Positions 55,965 through 63,097 of a stretch of DNA of 64,000 nt are shown in pieces. The notes below the pieces were generated by a model. That model had not been told where the DNA came from and ran no database searches. It saw only the letters and a list, made by a program, of their open reading frames with translations. The stretch comes from Cellulomonas sp. (lineage in GTDB: Bacteria; Actinomycetota; Actinomycetes; Actinomycetales; Cellulomonadaceae): assembly GCF_015234515.1 (NCBI RefSeq), contig NZ_JADGMY010000033.1:35581-99580 (forward strand). The letters are read 5' to 3'. How positions within the stretch are numbered: position 1 is the first letter of the stretch; each line of letters starts with the position of its first letter. The translations under genes and the position numbers were made by a program.

Positions 55965-57164
55965 GTGCCTACCGCCCTGCTGCTCGAGAACCTGCACCCG
56001 CACGCCCGGACGATCCTCGAGACCGCCGGCTTCGACGTCGTGACGCGCACCGGCGCGCTCGACGAGTCCGAGCTCGTCGAGGCGCTCGCCGGTGTCCAGG
56101 TGCTGGGCATCCGGTCCAAGACGAACGTGACGGCCGACGTGCTGGCCGCCGCACCCGACCTCGAGGCCGTGGGCGCGTTCTGCATCGGCACCAACCAGAT
56201 CGACCTGCACGCCGCTGCGAGCCGCGGCATCGCCGTGTTCAACGCGCCGTTCTCGAACACCCGTTCCGTGGTCGAGATCGCGATCGCCGACATCATCTCG
56301 CTGACGCGCCGCCTGACGGTCTTCGACAAGGAGATGCACGCGGGCGTCTGGAACAAGTCCGCGACGGGCGCCCACGAGGTGCGCGGGCGCACGCTCGGCA
56401 TCATCGGGTACGGCAACATCGGCACGCAGCTGTCGGTCCTCGCCGAGAACCTCGGCATGTCGGTCGTGTTCTACGACTCGTCCGAGAAGCTCGCCCTCGG
56501 CAACGCCCGGCGCATGAGCACGCTCGACGAGCTGCTCGAGACCGCGGACGTCGTCACGCTGCACGTCGACGGGCGAGCGGGCAACGCCGGCATGTTCGGG
56601 GCCAAGCAGATCGCACGCATGCGGCCCGGCTCGATCTTCCTCAACCTCTCGCGCGGGTTCGTCGTCGACTACGCGGCGCTGCGGGACGCGATCCTCTCGG
56701 GCCAGGTCGCCGGTGCCGCGGTCGACGTCTTCCCGGACGAGCCCAAGCGCAAGGGCGACCCGTTCGAGTCCGAGCTGCGTGGACTGCCGAACGTCATCCT
56801 CACGCCCCACACGGGCGGCTCGACCGAGGAGGCGCAGGAGGCGATCGGGCAGTTCGTCGCGAACAAGGTCCGGGACTACCTGACGACCGGTTCGACGAAC
56901 CTGTCCGTCAACCTCCCGAACCTGGCGCTCGACCAGCGTCCCGACGCCCACCGCGTCGCCTACCTGCACCGCAACGTCCCGGGCGTGCTCGCGACGATCA
57001 ACGCCACCCTTGCCGAGCACGGCGTCAACATCGAGGGTCAGCTCCTCGCGACGCGCGGTGAGCTCGGCTACGTCGTCACGGACGTCTCGTCCCCGGTCGC
57101 GACCGACGTCGTGGACGTCCTGGCAGGGCGGCCGGAGTCGCTGCGCCTGCGCCTCCTCGACTGA
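55965..57164 (+). CDS. serA: D-3-phosphoglycerate dehydrogenase with ACT domain
   Basis: The 399-residue enzyme oxidises 3-phosphoglycerate to start serine synthesis. The nucleotide site is GRTLGIIGYGNIGTQLSVLAE, catalytic Arg/Glu lie in NLSRGFVVDYAAL and the VDVFPDEP region, and the catalytic His is in LTPHTGGSTEEAQE. The last 75 residues form an ACT domain (HRNVPGVLATINATLAEHGVNIEGQLLATRG), which usually binds serine for feedback inhibition. It lacks the intervening ASB domain of longer actinobacterial SerA, so it is the shorter, E. coli-like type. GTG 55965 has GGGAG upstream. Hairpins flank it on both sides, so it is monocistronic. Confidence 0.94.
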   Translation: MPTALLLENLHPHARTILETAGFDVVTRTGALDESELVEALAGVQVLGIRSKTNVTADVLAAAPDLEAVGAFCIGTNQIDLHAAASRGIAVFNAPFSNTRSVVEIAIADIISLTRRLTVFDKEMHAGVWNKSATGAHEVRGRTLGIIGYGNIGTQLSVLAENLGMSVVFYDSSEKLALGNARRMSTLDELLETADVVTLHVDGRAGNAGMFGAKQIARMRPGSIFLNLSRGFVVDYAALRDAILSGQVAGAAVDVFPDEPKRKGDPFESELRGLPNVILTPHTGGSTEEAQEAIGQFVANKVRDYLTTGSTNLSVNLPNLALDQRPDAHRVAYLHRNVPGVLATINATLAEHGVNIEGQLLATRGELGYVVTDVSSPVATDVVDVLAGRPESLRLRLLD

Positions 57165-57173
57165 CGGGCACCT

Positions 57174-57223
57174 GAACGACGCGGGGCCGCGCAGCGTGTT
57201 CGCTGCGCGGCCCCGCGTCGTTC
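57174..57223. terminator. Bidirectional 23-bp perfect hairpin after serA
   Basis: GAACGACGCGGGGCCGCGCA and three further bases pair perfectly with 57201-57223 around a TGTT loop. It sits between the converging serA and DUF5302 genes, and each side ends in an AAC/GTT step rather than a T-run. Confidence 0.85.
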
Positions 57224-57243
57224 GACCCGAGGGTCGGTGCTCG

Positions 57244-57432
57244 TCAGGCCGAGCCGGACTTGCGCTGGAACCGACGCTGCGTCGGCCCCGCCGTCTCCGC
57301 ACCATGGACGGCGCCCGTGTTCCGGTTCCCGTCCGCCGTGGGGTGTCCCTGGCTCTTCTTGCGCTCGAGCGCGGCCCGGAACTTCTCCTTGGCCTCGTCG
57401 CTCACGGCCGAGGGTCGGTCGTCCTGCGTCAT
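57244..57432 (-). CDS. DUF5302 small protein
   Basis: The 62-residue hydrophilic protein has the DUF5302 core SDEAKEKFRAALERKKSQGHP followed by a TQRRFQRKSGS tail. It is disordered except for the short charged helix. The family is limited to actinobacteria and has no known function. ATG 57432 has GGAGG 8 nt upstream and is preferred over the GTG at 57447. Confidence 0.85.
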   Translation of the reverse strand: MTQDDRPSAVSDEAKEKFRAALERKKSQGHPTADGNRNTGAVHGAETAGPTQRRFQRKSGSA

Positions 57433-57533
57433 GTGATCGTCCTCCACTCGCCGACGTGGTCGTCGGCGGTCCCAGCGTGGTCGACTCGGCGCCCGGACGC
57501 CAGCCCATTGGCCCCTCGGACGCCGGGGGCGCG

Positions 57534-58031
57534 TCAGGAGGTCGCGGAGGAACCCTGCGCGGGAGCCTCGACGTCACCGGCGTCGGTGCGTCCGGCGCGC
57601 AGGGCGGAGATCGCGGTCTCGAAGTCCTCGAGCGAGTCGAACGCCTGGTACACGCTCGCGAAACGCAGGTACGCGACCTCGTCCAGGTCGCGCAGCGGAC
57701 CGAGGATCGCCAGACCGATCTCGTAGGCGTCGATCTCGGCGGAGCCCGCGGCACGCAGGTTCTCCTCGACCTTCTGCGCCAGCAGCGCGAGGTCGTCCTC
57801 GCTCACGGGTCTGCCCTGGCACGCCTTGCGCACCCCGTTCGCGATCTTCTCGCGGCTGAAGGGCTCCGTCGCCCCGGACCGCTTGACGACCGACAGGCTC
57901 GCCGTCTCGATCGTCGTGAAGCGGCGATGGCAGTTCGGGCACTGGCGCCGTCGCCGGATCGAGGCGCCGTCGTCGGACGTGCGGGAGTCGACCACACGGG
58001 AGTCGGGGTGCCGGCAGAACGGACAGTGCAC
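57534..58031 (-). CDS. nrdR: Ribonucleotide reductase repressor NrdR
   Basis: The 165-residue regulator senses ATP/dATP and represses ribonucleotide reductase genes. The N-terminal zinc ribbon is CPFC (3-6) with CPNC (31-34), and an ATP-cone follows (SVVKRSGATEPFSREKIANGVRKAC, then VAYLRFASVYQAF). The C-terminal tail is short and acidic. The GTG at 58031 starts directly at the conserved HCPFC. It lies near lexA and the LysM gene, an arrangement well known in actinobacteria. No nrd operon is in the window. Confidence 0.94.
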   Translation of the reverse strand: MHCPFCRHPDSRVVDSRTSDDGASIRRRRQCPNCHRRFTTIETASLSVVKRSGATEPFSREKIANGVRKACQGRPVSEDDLALLAQKVEENLRAAGSAEIDAYEIGLAILGPLRDLDEVAYLRFASVYQAFDSLEDFETAISALRAGRTDAGDVEAPAQGSSATS

Positions 58032-58148
58032 AGCGGACCTCTCGGCATGGCTCGGATGACGCCCGCAGCGACCATGCCGTGCGGACGCAGGCGACGCTAG
58101 GGCGTCACGTCCGGCACCGCAACACGCGTCGCGCGGCACGCCTCGACC

Positions 58149-58586
58149 TCATCCGACAGGAACGACGATCCTCTGGCCCGCCTGGAGCCCTGCCGACGGC
58201 AGGTCGTTGAGCGCCATCAGCTGCAGGACCACGTCACGCACGTCCTCCCCCGGCGCCGCGACGTCCTCGGCGATCCCCCACAGCGTCTGCCCGGGCGCCA
58301 CCTCGACGCGCCGCACCTCCGTCGCGGCGACCGGCCCGTCGGCCTGGGCGGAGGCCGCAGCCCCGCCGACACCGCCGGCGAGCGCGATCCCGAGGAGCCA
58401 CACGACAGCGCGGCCCCGGCGGGTCAGACGCAGCGGCGCGGGAGACGGCTCCGAGCGCCGTGCGACACTGCGGGACGCGGAGGCCGCAGGGGCGCGCCGG
58501 TCGGTCACCGTGCGGGCCGCCGGCCCACCAGCGGTCCACGGCCGGATCGTTCCCCGCACCACCGGTGCGATCGCCGTCGCGCTCAT
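58149..58586 (-). CDS. LysM membrane protein, likely SOS-induced division inhibitor (ChiZ/DivS-like)
   Basis: The 145-residue protein has a disordered cytoplasmic N-terminus, one membrane helix (VVWLLGIALAGGVGGAAASA, 61-80) and a C-terminal LysM domain (VEVAPGQTLWGIAEDVA ... LNDLPSAGLQAGQRIVVP, 94-143). Genes of this shape next to lexA include M. tuberculosis Rv2719c (ChiZ) and C. glutamicum divS, which delay division during DNA damage. ATG 58586 has GAGGAGAGGGG upstream. An SOS box 83 bp upstream supports control by LexA. The role as inhibitor is inferred from position, topology and the box. Confidence 0.85.
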   Translation of the reverse strand: MSATAIAPVVRGTIRPWTAGGPAARTVTDRRAPAASASRSVARRSEPSPAPLRLTRRGRAVVWLLGIALAGGVGGAAASAQADGPVAATEVRRVEVAPGQTLWGIAEDVAAPGEDVRDVVLQLMALNDLPSAGLQAGQRIVVPVG

Positions 58587-58668
58587 CTCGAGCCCCTCTC
58601 CTCGTTCGCCCTCGCCTGCGCCGACCTGCCTCCGGTCGCCGCGGCGTTCCGCCGAACACCCTCGCTCT

Positions 58669-58682
58669 CGAACATGTGTTCG
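58669..58682 (-). promoter_or_regulatory. LexA (SOS) box of the LysM gene
   Basis: CGAACATGTGTTCG matches the actinobacterial/Bacillus LexA consensus CGAAC-N4-GTTCG. It lies in the spacer of a minus-strand TTCGAC-N18-GAGGGT promoter for the LysM gene. Confidence 0.85.
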
Positions 58683-58736
58683 TCGAACGTACGTACGATG
58701 TCTACCAGAGGTGACCGACATCCGTCGAGACACGCT

Positions 58737-58776
58737 CGAACAGATGTTTGATCCGCTCCGGTCCCACCCCTAGGGT
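58737..58776 (+). promoter_or_regulatory. lexA promoter with overlapping SOS box
   Basis: The box CGAACAGATGTTTG (58737-58750) overlaps the -35 TTGATC (58748-58753). A 17-nt spacer leads to TAGGGT (58771-58776). This is a classic autoregulated lexA promoter. Confidence 0.85.
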
Positions 58777-58936
58777 GAGTGCTGCGACGAGTGCACCACC
58801 GACCACTGACATCGCACCGCCCGCCCGCCACGCAGCTGACGTACCAGGGCGGGAGCGAGCTACGGCTGTCGGCCCCGGTGCCCGTCGCGCGCGGCGCCCG
58901 TCACGGGCCTGTGACGGACCGACGGCAGGAGGCGCA

Positions 58937-59698
58937 GTGGACGTGCACGACGGTGTGACGACGCAGCAGGGAGGGCCGCGCGAACGAGCGACGGTCACGT
59001 CCATCGACCCGGACGCAGCGCCCGGCGACGGGCTGACGACGCGGCAGCGGCTCGTCCTGGACACGGTGCGGGCGTCCGTCGAGCAGCGCGGCTACCCGCC
59101 GAGCATGCGGGAGATCGGCGACGCCGTCGGGCTCACGAGCCCCTCGAGCGTGAAGCACCAGCTCACGGCGCTCGAGCGCAAGGGGTACCTCCGCCGGGAC
59201 CCCAACCGCCCGCGTGCGATCGAGGTGGTGCAGCCCGACGACGCGCGCGCCGTCGGGCCGTGGGCGGCCCGGACGGACCGTTCCACCCTCGGCCCCGACA
59301 CGCCGGAGCGCGACAACGCCCCGGCACCGTCCTACGTGCCGGTCGTGGGACGCATCGCCGCCGGCGGTCCGATCCTCGCCGAGCAGGTCGTGGAGGACGT
59401 GTTCCCCCTGCCCCGCCAGCTCGTCGGGGAGGGGGAGCTCTTCCTGCTCAAGGTCGCCGGGGACTCGATGATCGACGCCGCCATCTGCGACGGCGACTGG
59501 GTCGTCGTGCGCCGCCAGCCCGTCGCCGAGAACGGCGAGATCGTGGCGGCCATGATCGACGGCGAGGCGACCGTCAAGACCTTCAAGCGGACGGACGGCC
59601 ACGTCTGGCTGCTGCCGCACAACCCGGCCTACGCACCCATCGACGGTGCCGGTGCGACGGTTCTCGGGCGCGTCGTGAGCGTCCTGCGCAGCCTGTAG
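58937..59698 (+). CDS. lexA: SOS repressor LexA
   Basis: The 253-residue repressor controls the SOS regulon and self-cleaves when RecA is active. The N-terminal winged helix is LTTRQRLVLDTVRASVEQRG with PSMREIGDAVGLTSPSSVKHQL as the recognition part. The cleavage site is in VVGRIAAGGPILAE. The S24 peptidase Ser is in VAGDSMIDAAI and the Lys in GEATVKTFKR. The GTG at 58937 is just after AGGAGG; GTG 58943 gives better spacing and is possible. Boxes in its promoter imply autoregulation. A converging hairpin separates it from ldh. Confidence 0.95.
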   Translation: MDVHDGVTTQQGGPRERATVTSIDPDAAPGDGLTTRQRLVLDTVRASVEQRGYPPSMREIGDAVGLTSPSSVKHQLTALERKGYLRRDPNRPRAIEVVQPDDARAVGPWAARTDRSTLGPDTPERDNAPAPSYVPVVGRIAAGGPILAEQVVEDVFPLPRQLVGEGELFLLKVAGDSMIDAAICDGDWVVVRRQPVAENGEIVAAMIDGEATVKTFKRTDGHVWLLPHNPAYAPIDGAGATVLGRVVSVLRSL

Positions 59699-59707
59699 CC
59701 CGGTGCG

Positions 59708-59741
59708 CGGCGCGGTCCGGGATTCCTCCCCGACCGCGCCG
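59708..59741. terminator. Hairpin between lexA and ldh
   Basis: CGGCGCGGTC and its complement form a 10-bp stem, extended by three more pairs after one mismatch. It sits between two converging genes. Confidence 0.65.
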
Positions 59742-59777
59742 CCGACACGGGACCGCGTCGTCCCCGGGGACCCGGCG

Positions 59778-60782
59778 TCAGAACCCGAAGCGCCGCGCGA
59801 CCGAGCGCACGGCCTCGGCGGAGCGCCGCATGCCGAGGACCTCGTCGGAGGACATCGGTACCTCGAGCCGTTCCGTCACGCCTGCCGAGCCGACGATCGT
59901 GGGCACGCTCAGGCACACGTCGGACATGCCGAGGTACCCGTCGAGCAGCGACGACACGGGCAGCACGCGCCGCTCGTCCTTCAGCACGGCCTCGATGATG
60001 CGCGACCCGGCCAGCGCGATGGCGTAGTTCGTCGCGCCCTTGCCCTCGATGATCCGGTAGGCCGACTCGACGACCTCGCGCGCGATCGCGTCACGGACCT
60101 CGCGCGTGAGCGCACCGTTACCGCCGGTGCCCTCCCAGTCCAGGATCGGCACGGCACCGATGGTCGCCGAGCTCCACAGCGGGAGCTCGCTGTCGCCGTG
60201 CTCCCCGGCGACGTAGGCGTGGACGTTCTGCACCGCGACGCCCGTGTGCCGGGCGATGAGGTAGCGGAGACGCGACGAGTCCAGGACCGTGCCCGACCCG
60301 AACAGCTGGGACGGCGGCAACCCGGAGATCTTCAGCGCCGCGTACGTCACCACGTCGACCGGGTTGGTCACCATCACGTAGACCGCGTGCGGCGCGACCT
60401 CGACGACACCGGGCAGGACCTTGCTCACGAGCGAGATCGTCGCCTCGGCCAGGTCGAGACGCGACTGACCGGGCTTCTGCTTCGCGCCGGCGGTGAACAT
60501 CACGATGTCGCAGTCCGCCATGACCGACACGTCGTCCGAGCCCACGACCTCGGCCATGGACATGAACTGGATGCCGTGCGACAGGTCGAGGACCTCCGCG
60601 TCGACCTTGGCACGGTTGACGTCGAGCAGCGCGACCGTGCGTGCGGCCCCCCGCATCAGTGCCGCGTAGGCCATCGTGGACCCGACGGCACCGGCACCGA
60701 CGATGCCGATCTTGGAGGTGCGCCGCTGCACGGACGGGGGGGTGCTGAGGGCGTACTCGTCGCCCTCGAGGTCGTCGGCCAT
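59778..60782 (-). CDS. ldh: L-lactate dehydrogenase
   Basis: The 334-residue NAD enzyme interconverts pyruvate and L-lactate. The dinucleotide loop is IGIVGAGAVGSTMAYAAL, followed by the acidic ALLDVNRAKV, the substrate-binding MVTNPVDVVTY and the active-site His in VAGEHGDSELPLW. The mobile-loop KQKPGQSRLDL contains the Gln that selects pyruvate over oxaloacetate (Gln rather than Arg at the specificity position), so lactate rather than malate dehydrogenase is expected. ATG 60782 has AAGGAC upstream. It fits a facultatively fermenting actinobacterium. It may use a TAGCCT -10 at 60858-60863 within the end of the DinG gene. Confidence 0.93.
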   Translation of the reverse strand: MADDLEGDEYALSTPPSVQRRTSKIGIVGAGAVGSTMAYAALMRGAARTVALLDVNRAKVDAEVLDLSHGIQFMSMAEVVGSDDVSVMADCDIVMFTAGAKQKPGQSRLDLAEATISLVSKVLPGVVEVAPHAVYVMVTNPVDVVTYAALKISGLPPSQLFGSGTVLDSSRLRYLIARHTGVAVQNVHAYVAGEHGDSELPLWSSATIGAVPILDWEGTGGNGALTREVRDAIAREVVESAYRIIEGKGATNYAIALAGSRIIEAVLKDERRVLPVSSLLDGYLGMSDVCLSVPTIVGSAGVTERLEVPMSSDEVLGMRRSAEAVRSVARRFGF

Positions 60783-60860
60783 GTCCTTGGTGTCCCCTCG
60801 TCACGGGCGCGGTGCCAGCTGGGCCGGCCCGCCCGGTCCGGCGCGGCCCCTGACCTGAGG

Positions 60861-63041
60861 CTAGTCCGAATCCCGCAGGCGACGCAGCGCGGCGAGCACC
60901 ACCTCACGGTCGGTCGTCCGCCAGAACGGCGGCATCGAGCGCTGCAGGAACTCCCCGTACCGGGCCGTCGCGAGGCGCGGGTCGAGGACGGCGACGACGC
61001 CGCGATCCTCACCCGTGCGCACGAGCCGGCCCGCGCCCTGCGCGAGCAGCAGCGCGGCGTGGGTGGCCGACACCGACATGAAGCCGTTGCCGCCCGCGGC
61101 GGCGACCGCGTCGGAGCGTGCCGAGCGCACGGGGTCGTCGGGCCGCGGGAAGGGGATGCGGTCGATGAGCACGAGCCGGCACGCCGGACCCGGCACGTCG
61201 ACGCCCTGCCACAGCGAGAGCGTCCCGAACAGGCACGTGGGCTCGTCCGCGGCGAACCGGGCGACCAGCGTGGGGAGCTGGTCGTCGCCCTGCAGCAGGA
61301 CCGGCACGTCGAGGCGTTCACGCATCGCCTCGGCTGCGACGGTCGCCGCGCGGCGCGACGTGAAGAGCCCGAGCGTCCGGCCGCCGGCCGCCTCGACGAG
61401 CGTCGCGATCTCGTCGAGCTGCGCGTCCGTCGCCGCGTCGCGGCCGGGTGGCGGCAGCCGACGCGCGATGTAGCAGATGCCCTGCCGCGGGTAGTCGAAC
61501 GGGCTGCCGACGTCGAGGCCGCGCCAGGACGCCACGCCGTCGGAAGCGGGCGCCGCGGCAGGCGACGCGGCGCCGTCCCGTCCCGCCGTCGGCGCGCCGG
61601 CGTCGGGTGCCCGCGACACGCCCCCGAGAGCCGCCGGGCCCACGGGGGCCGCGTCGGGCCGCAGCGCGAGCCCGACCGAGCGCGCGGCCGGGTCGAACGA
61701 GCCGCCGAGGGTCAGCGTCGCCGACGTCAGGACCGCGGTGCGTCCGGTGAGCAGGTGCGTGCGCACGAGCCCGGCGACCGCCAGGGGCGCCGCGTGCAGC
61801 CGGGTGGTCGGTATCCCCCGACGGTCCTCGCCCCGCGCGCACCACAGCACGGTCGACGCGTTCTGCTCGGGGTCCGCCGCCATCCGCTCGGCGACCTCGA
61901 ACAGGGCGAGCATCGCCGAGACCGCCATCTTGCGGCCACCGTCGTCGCGCGTCGCCGAGTCGGGCTTGAGCGCCGTCATCAGCGTCCGCGCGGCGTCCCG
62001 GACCGCCGCGACGGCGAGCTGCACGTCCTCGGGCAGACCCCGCGGGAACCGCCCCTCGGGCAGCGGCACGATGACGCTCGCGAGGTGCTGCGCGGCGGTG
62101 TCGAGGTCCGTCGTGGGGATGCCGCCGTGCCGGCGCGCGAGGCGCGCGGCGTGCTCGATGGTCGGCAGCGAGAGCTCGGCCGTCGCCTGCGCGGTGACCC
62201 GGTCGGCCAGCTCGTGCGCCTCGTCGACGATCACGACCTGGTGCTCGGGCAGCACCCCGGGTGACCCGGACGCCGCGATGCCCAGCATGGCGTGGTTCGT
62301 GACGACGACGTCGGCCTCGCGCGACCGCGCCCGCGCCGCCTCGGGGAAGCACTCGGCGAGCATCGGGCACACACCGCCGAGGCACTCCATGGCCGTGACC
62401 GACACCTGCCGCCACGCGCGGTCGGTCACGCCGGGGACGAGCTCGTCACGGTCGCCCGTGGCCGTCTCGGCGGCCCAGGCGCGCGCCCGCACGACCTGCT
62501 CGCCGAGCGTCTCGCGCTCCGTGTCACCGTCCCCCTCCACGGGAGCAGGGTGCTCGGCGGCACCGGGCGGCTCGGGGACGTCGAACAGGGTCCCCTGGTC
62601 GTCGGACGGGTAGCCACCGGCGACCTTGTGGACGCACAGGTAGTTGTGCCAGCCCTTGAGCAGGGCGATGTTCGCGGCGCGCGGCAGGCGGGAGGCGAGG
62701 GCGGTGGTGACCAGTGGCAGGTCGCGCGTCAGGACCTGGCGCTGCAGCGCCAGGGTCGCGGTGGACACGACGACGCGCTCGTCGGCCTGCACGGCATGAC
62801 GCACGGCGGGTACGAGGTAGCCGAGCGACTTCCCGGTACCGGTGCCGGCCTGCACGAGCAGGTGCTCCCCCGTGCGCAACGCGTCGGCGACGGCCTGCGC
62901 CATCGCGTGCTGCCCGTCCCGCCGTCCGCCGCCGAGGGCGCCGACGGCCAGGTCGAGCAGGTCGTCGACCTCGGCGGCCGCCTGGGCGGCGCGTGCGCCG
63001 TCGGCAGCGTCCGGGACGGACGGCGGATCTGGCTCGAGCAC
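60861..63041 (-). CDS. DinG/XPD-type ATP-dependent DNA helicase
   Basis: The 726-residue superfamily 2 helicase has Walker A VQAGTGTGKSLGYLVPA and the iron-sulfur cluster Cys set. The first Cys is in NYLCVHKVAGG and the other three in ECLGGVCPMLAECFPEAA. DEAH is in VIVDEAHELADRV, and motif V/VI is in FGTLSLWQGVDVPG and LLLAQGAGRLVRTGEDRG. It unwinds R-loops, G-quadruplex or damaged DNA in relatives. GTG 63041 lies 6 nt after TACGCT. Although E. coli dinG is SOS-controlled, I find no LexA box here. hflX ends 57 bp upstream. Confidence 0.92.
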   Translation of the reverse strand: MLEPDPPSVPDAADGARAAQAAAEVDDLLDLAVGALGGGRRDGQHAMAQAVADALRTGEHLLVQAGTGTGKSLGYLVPAVRHAVQADERVVVSTATLALQRQVLTRDLPLVTTALASRLPRAANIALLKGWHNYLCVHKVAGGYPSDDQGTLFDVPEPPGAAEHPAPVEGDGDTERETLGEQVVRARAWAAETATGDRDELVPGVTDRAWRQVSVTAMECLGGVCPMLAECFPEAARARSREADVVVTNHAMLGIAASGSPGVLPEHQVVIVDEAHELADRVTAQATAELSLPTIEHAARLARRHGGIPTTDLDTAAQHLASVIVPLPEGRFPRGLPEDVQLAVAAVRDAARTLMTALKPDSATRDDGGRKMAVSAMLALFEVAERMAADPEQNASTVLWCARGEDRRGIPTTRLHAAPLAVAGLVRTHLLTGRTAVLTSATLTLGGSFDPAARSVGLALRPDAAPVGPAALGGVSRAPDAGAPTAGRDGAASPAAAPASDGVASWRGLDVGSPFDYPRQGICYIARRLPPPGRDAATDAQLDEIATLVEAAGGRTLGLFTSRRAATVAAEAMRERLDVPVLLQGDDQLPTLVARFAADEPTCLFGTLSLWQGVDVPGPACRLVLIDRIPFPRPDDPVRSARSDAVAAAGGNGFMSVSATHAALLLAQGAGRLVRTGEDRGVVAVLDPRLATARYGEFLQRSMPPFWRTTDREVVLAALRRLRDSD

Positions 63042-63047
63042 CGCGTC

Positions 63048-63053
63048 AGCGTA
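63048..63053 (-). promoter_or_regulatory. Leaderless promoter -10 (TACGCT) for the DinG-type helicase
   Basis: TACGCT on the minus strand is 6 nt before the GTG at 63041. The same hexamer precedes recQ. Confidence 0.5.
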
Positions 63054-63097
63054 GTCGCGCCCACCGACGCCCGCGTCCGCCGTGGCGGCCCGAGGCG

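Larger units (their letters stand above)
58587..58936. other. Divergent LysM-lexA control region
   Basis: The 350-bp gap has no gene. It contains two clear LexA boxes (58669-58682 and 58737-58750) and a degenerate one at 58684-58697 (CGAACGTACGTACG), with divergent promoters. About 160 bp of leader lie before lexA. Confidence 0.75.

Noticed and set aside
63042..63097. SOS box ahead of the DinG-type helicase
   Set aside because: No CGAAC-N4-GTTCG-like sequence is present; only a leaderless -10 hexamer is seen.
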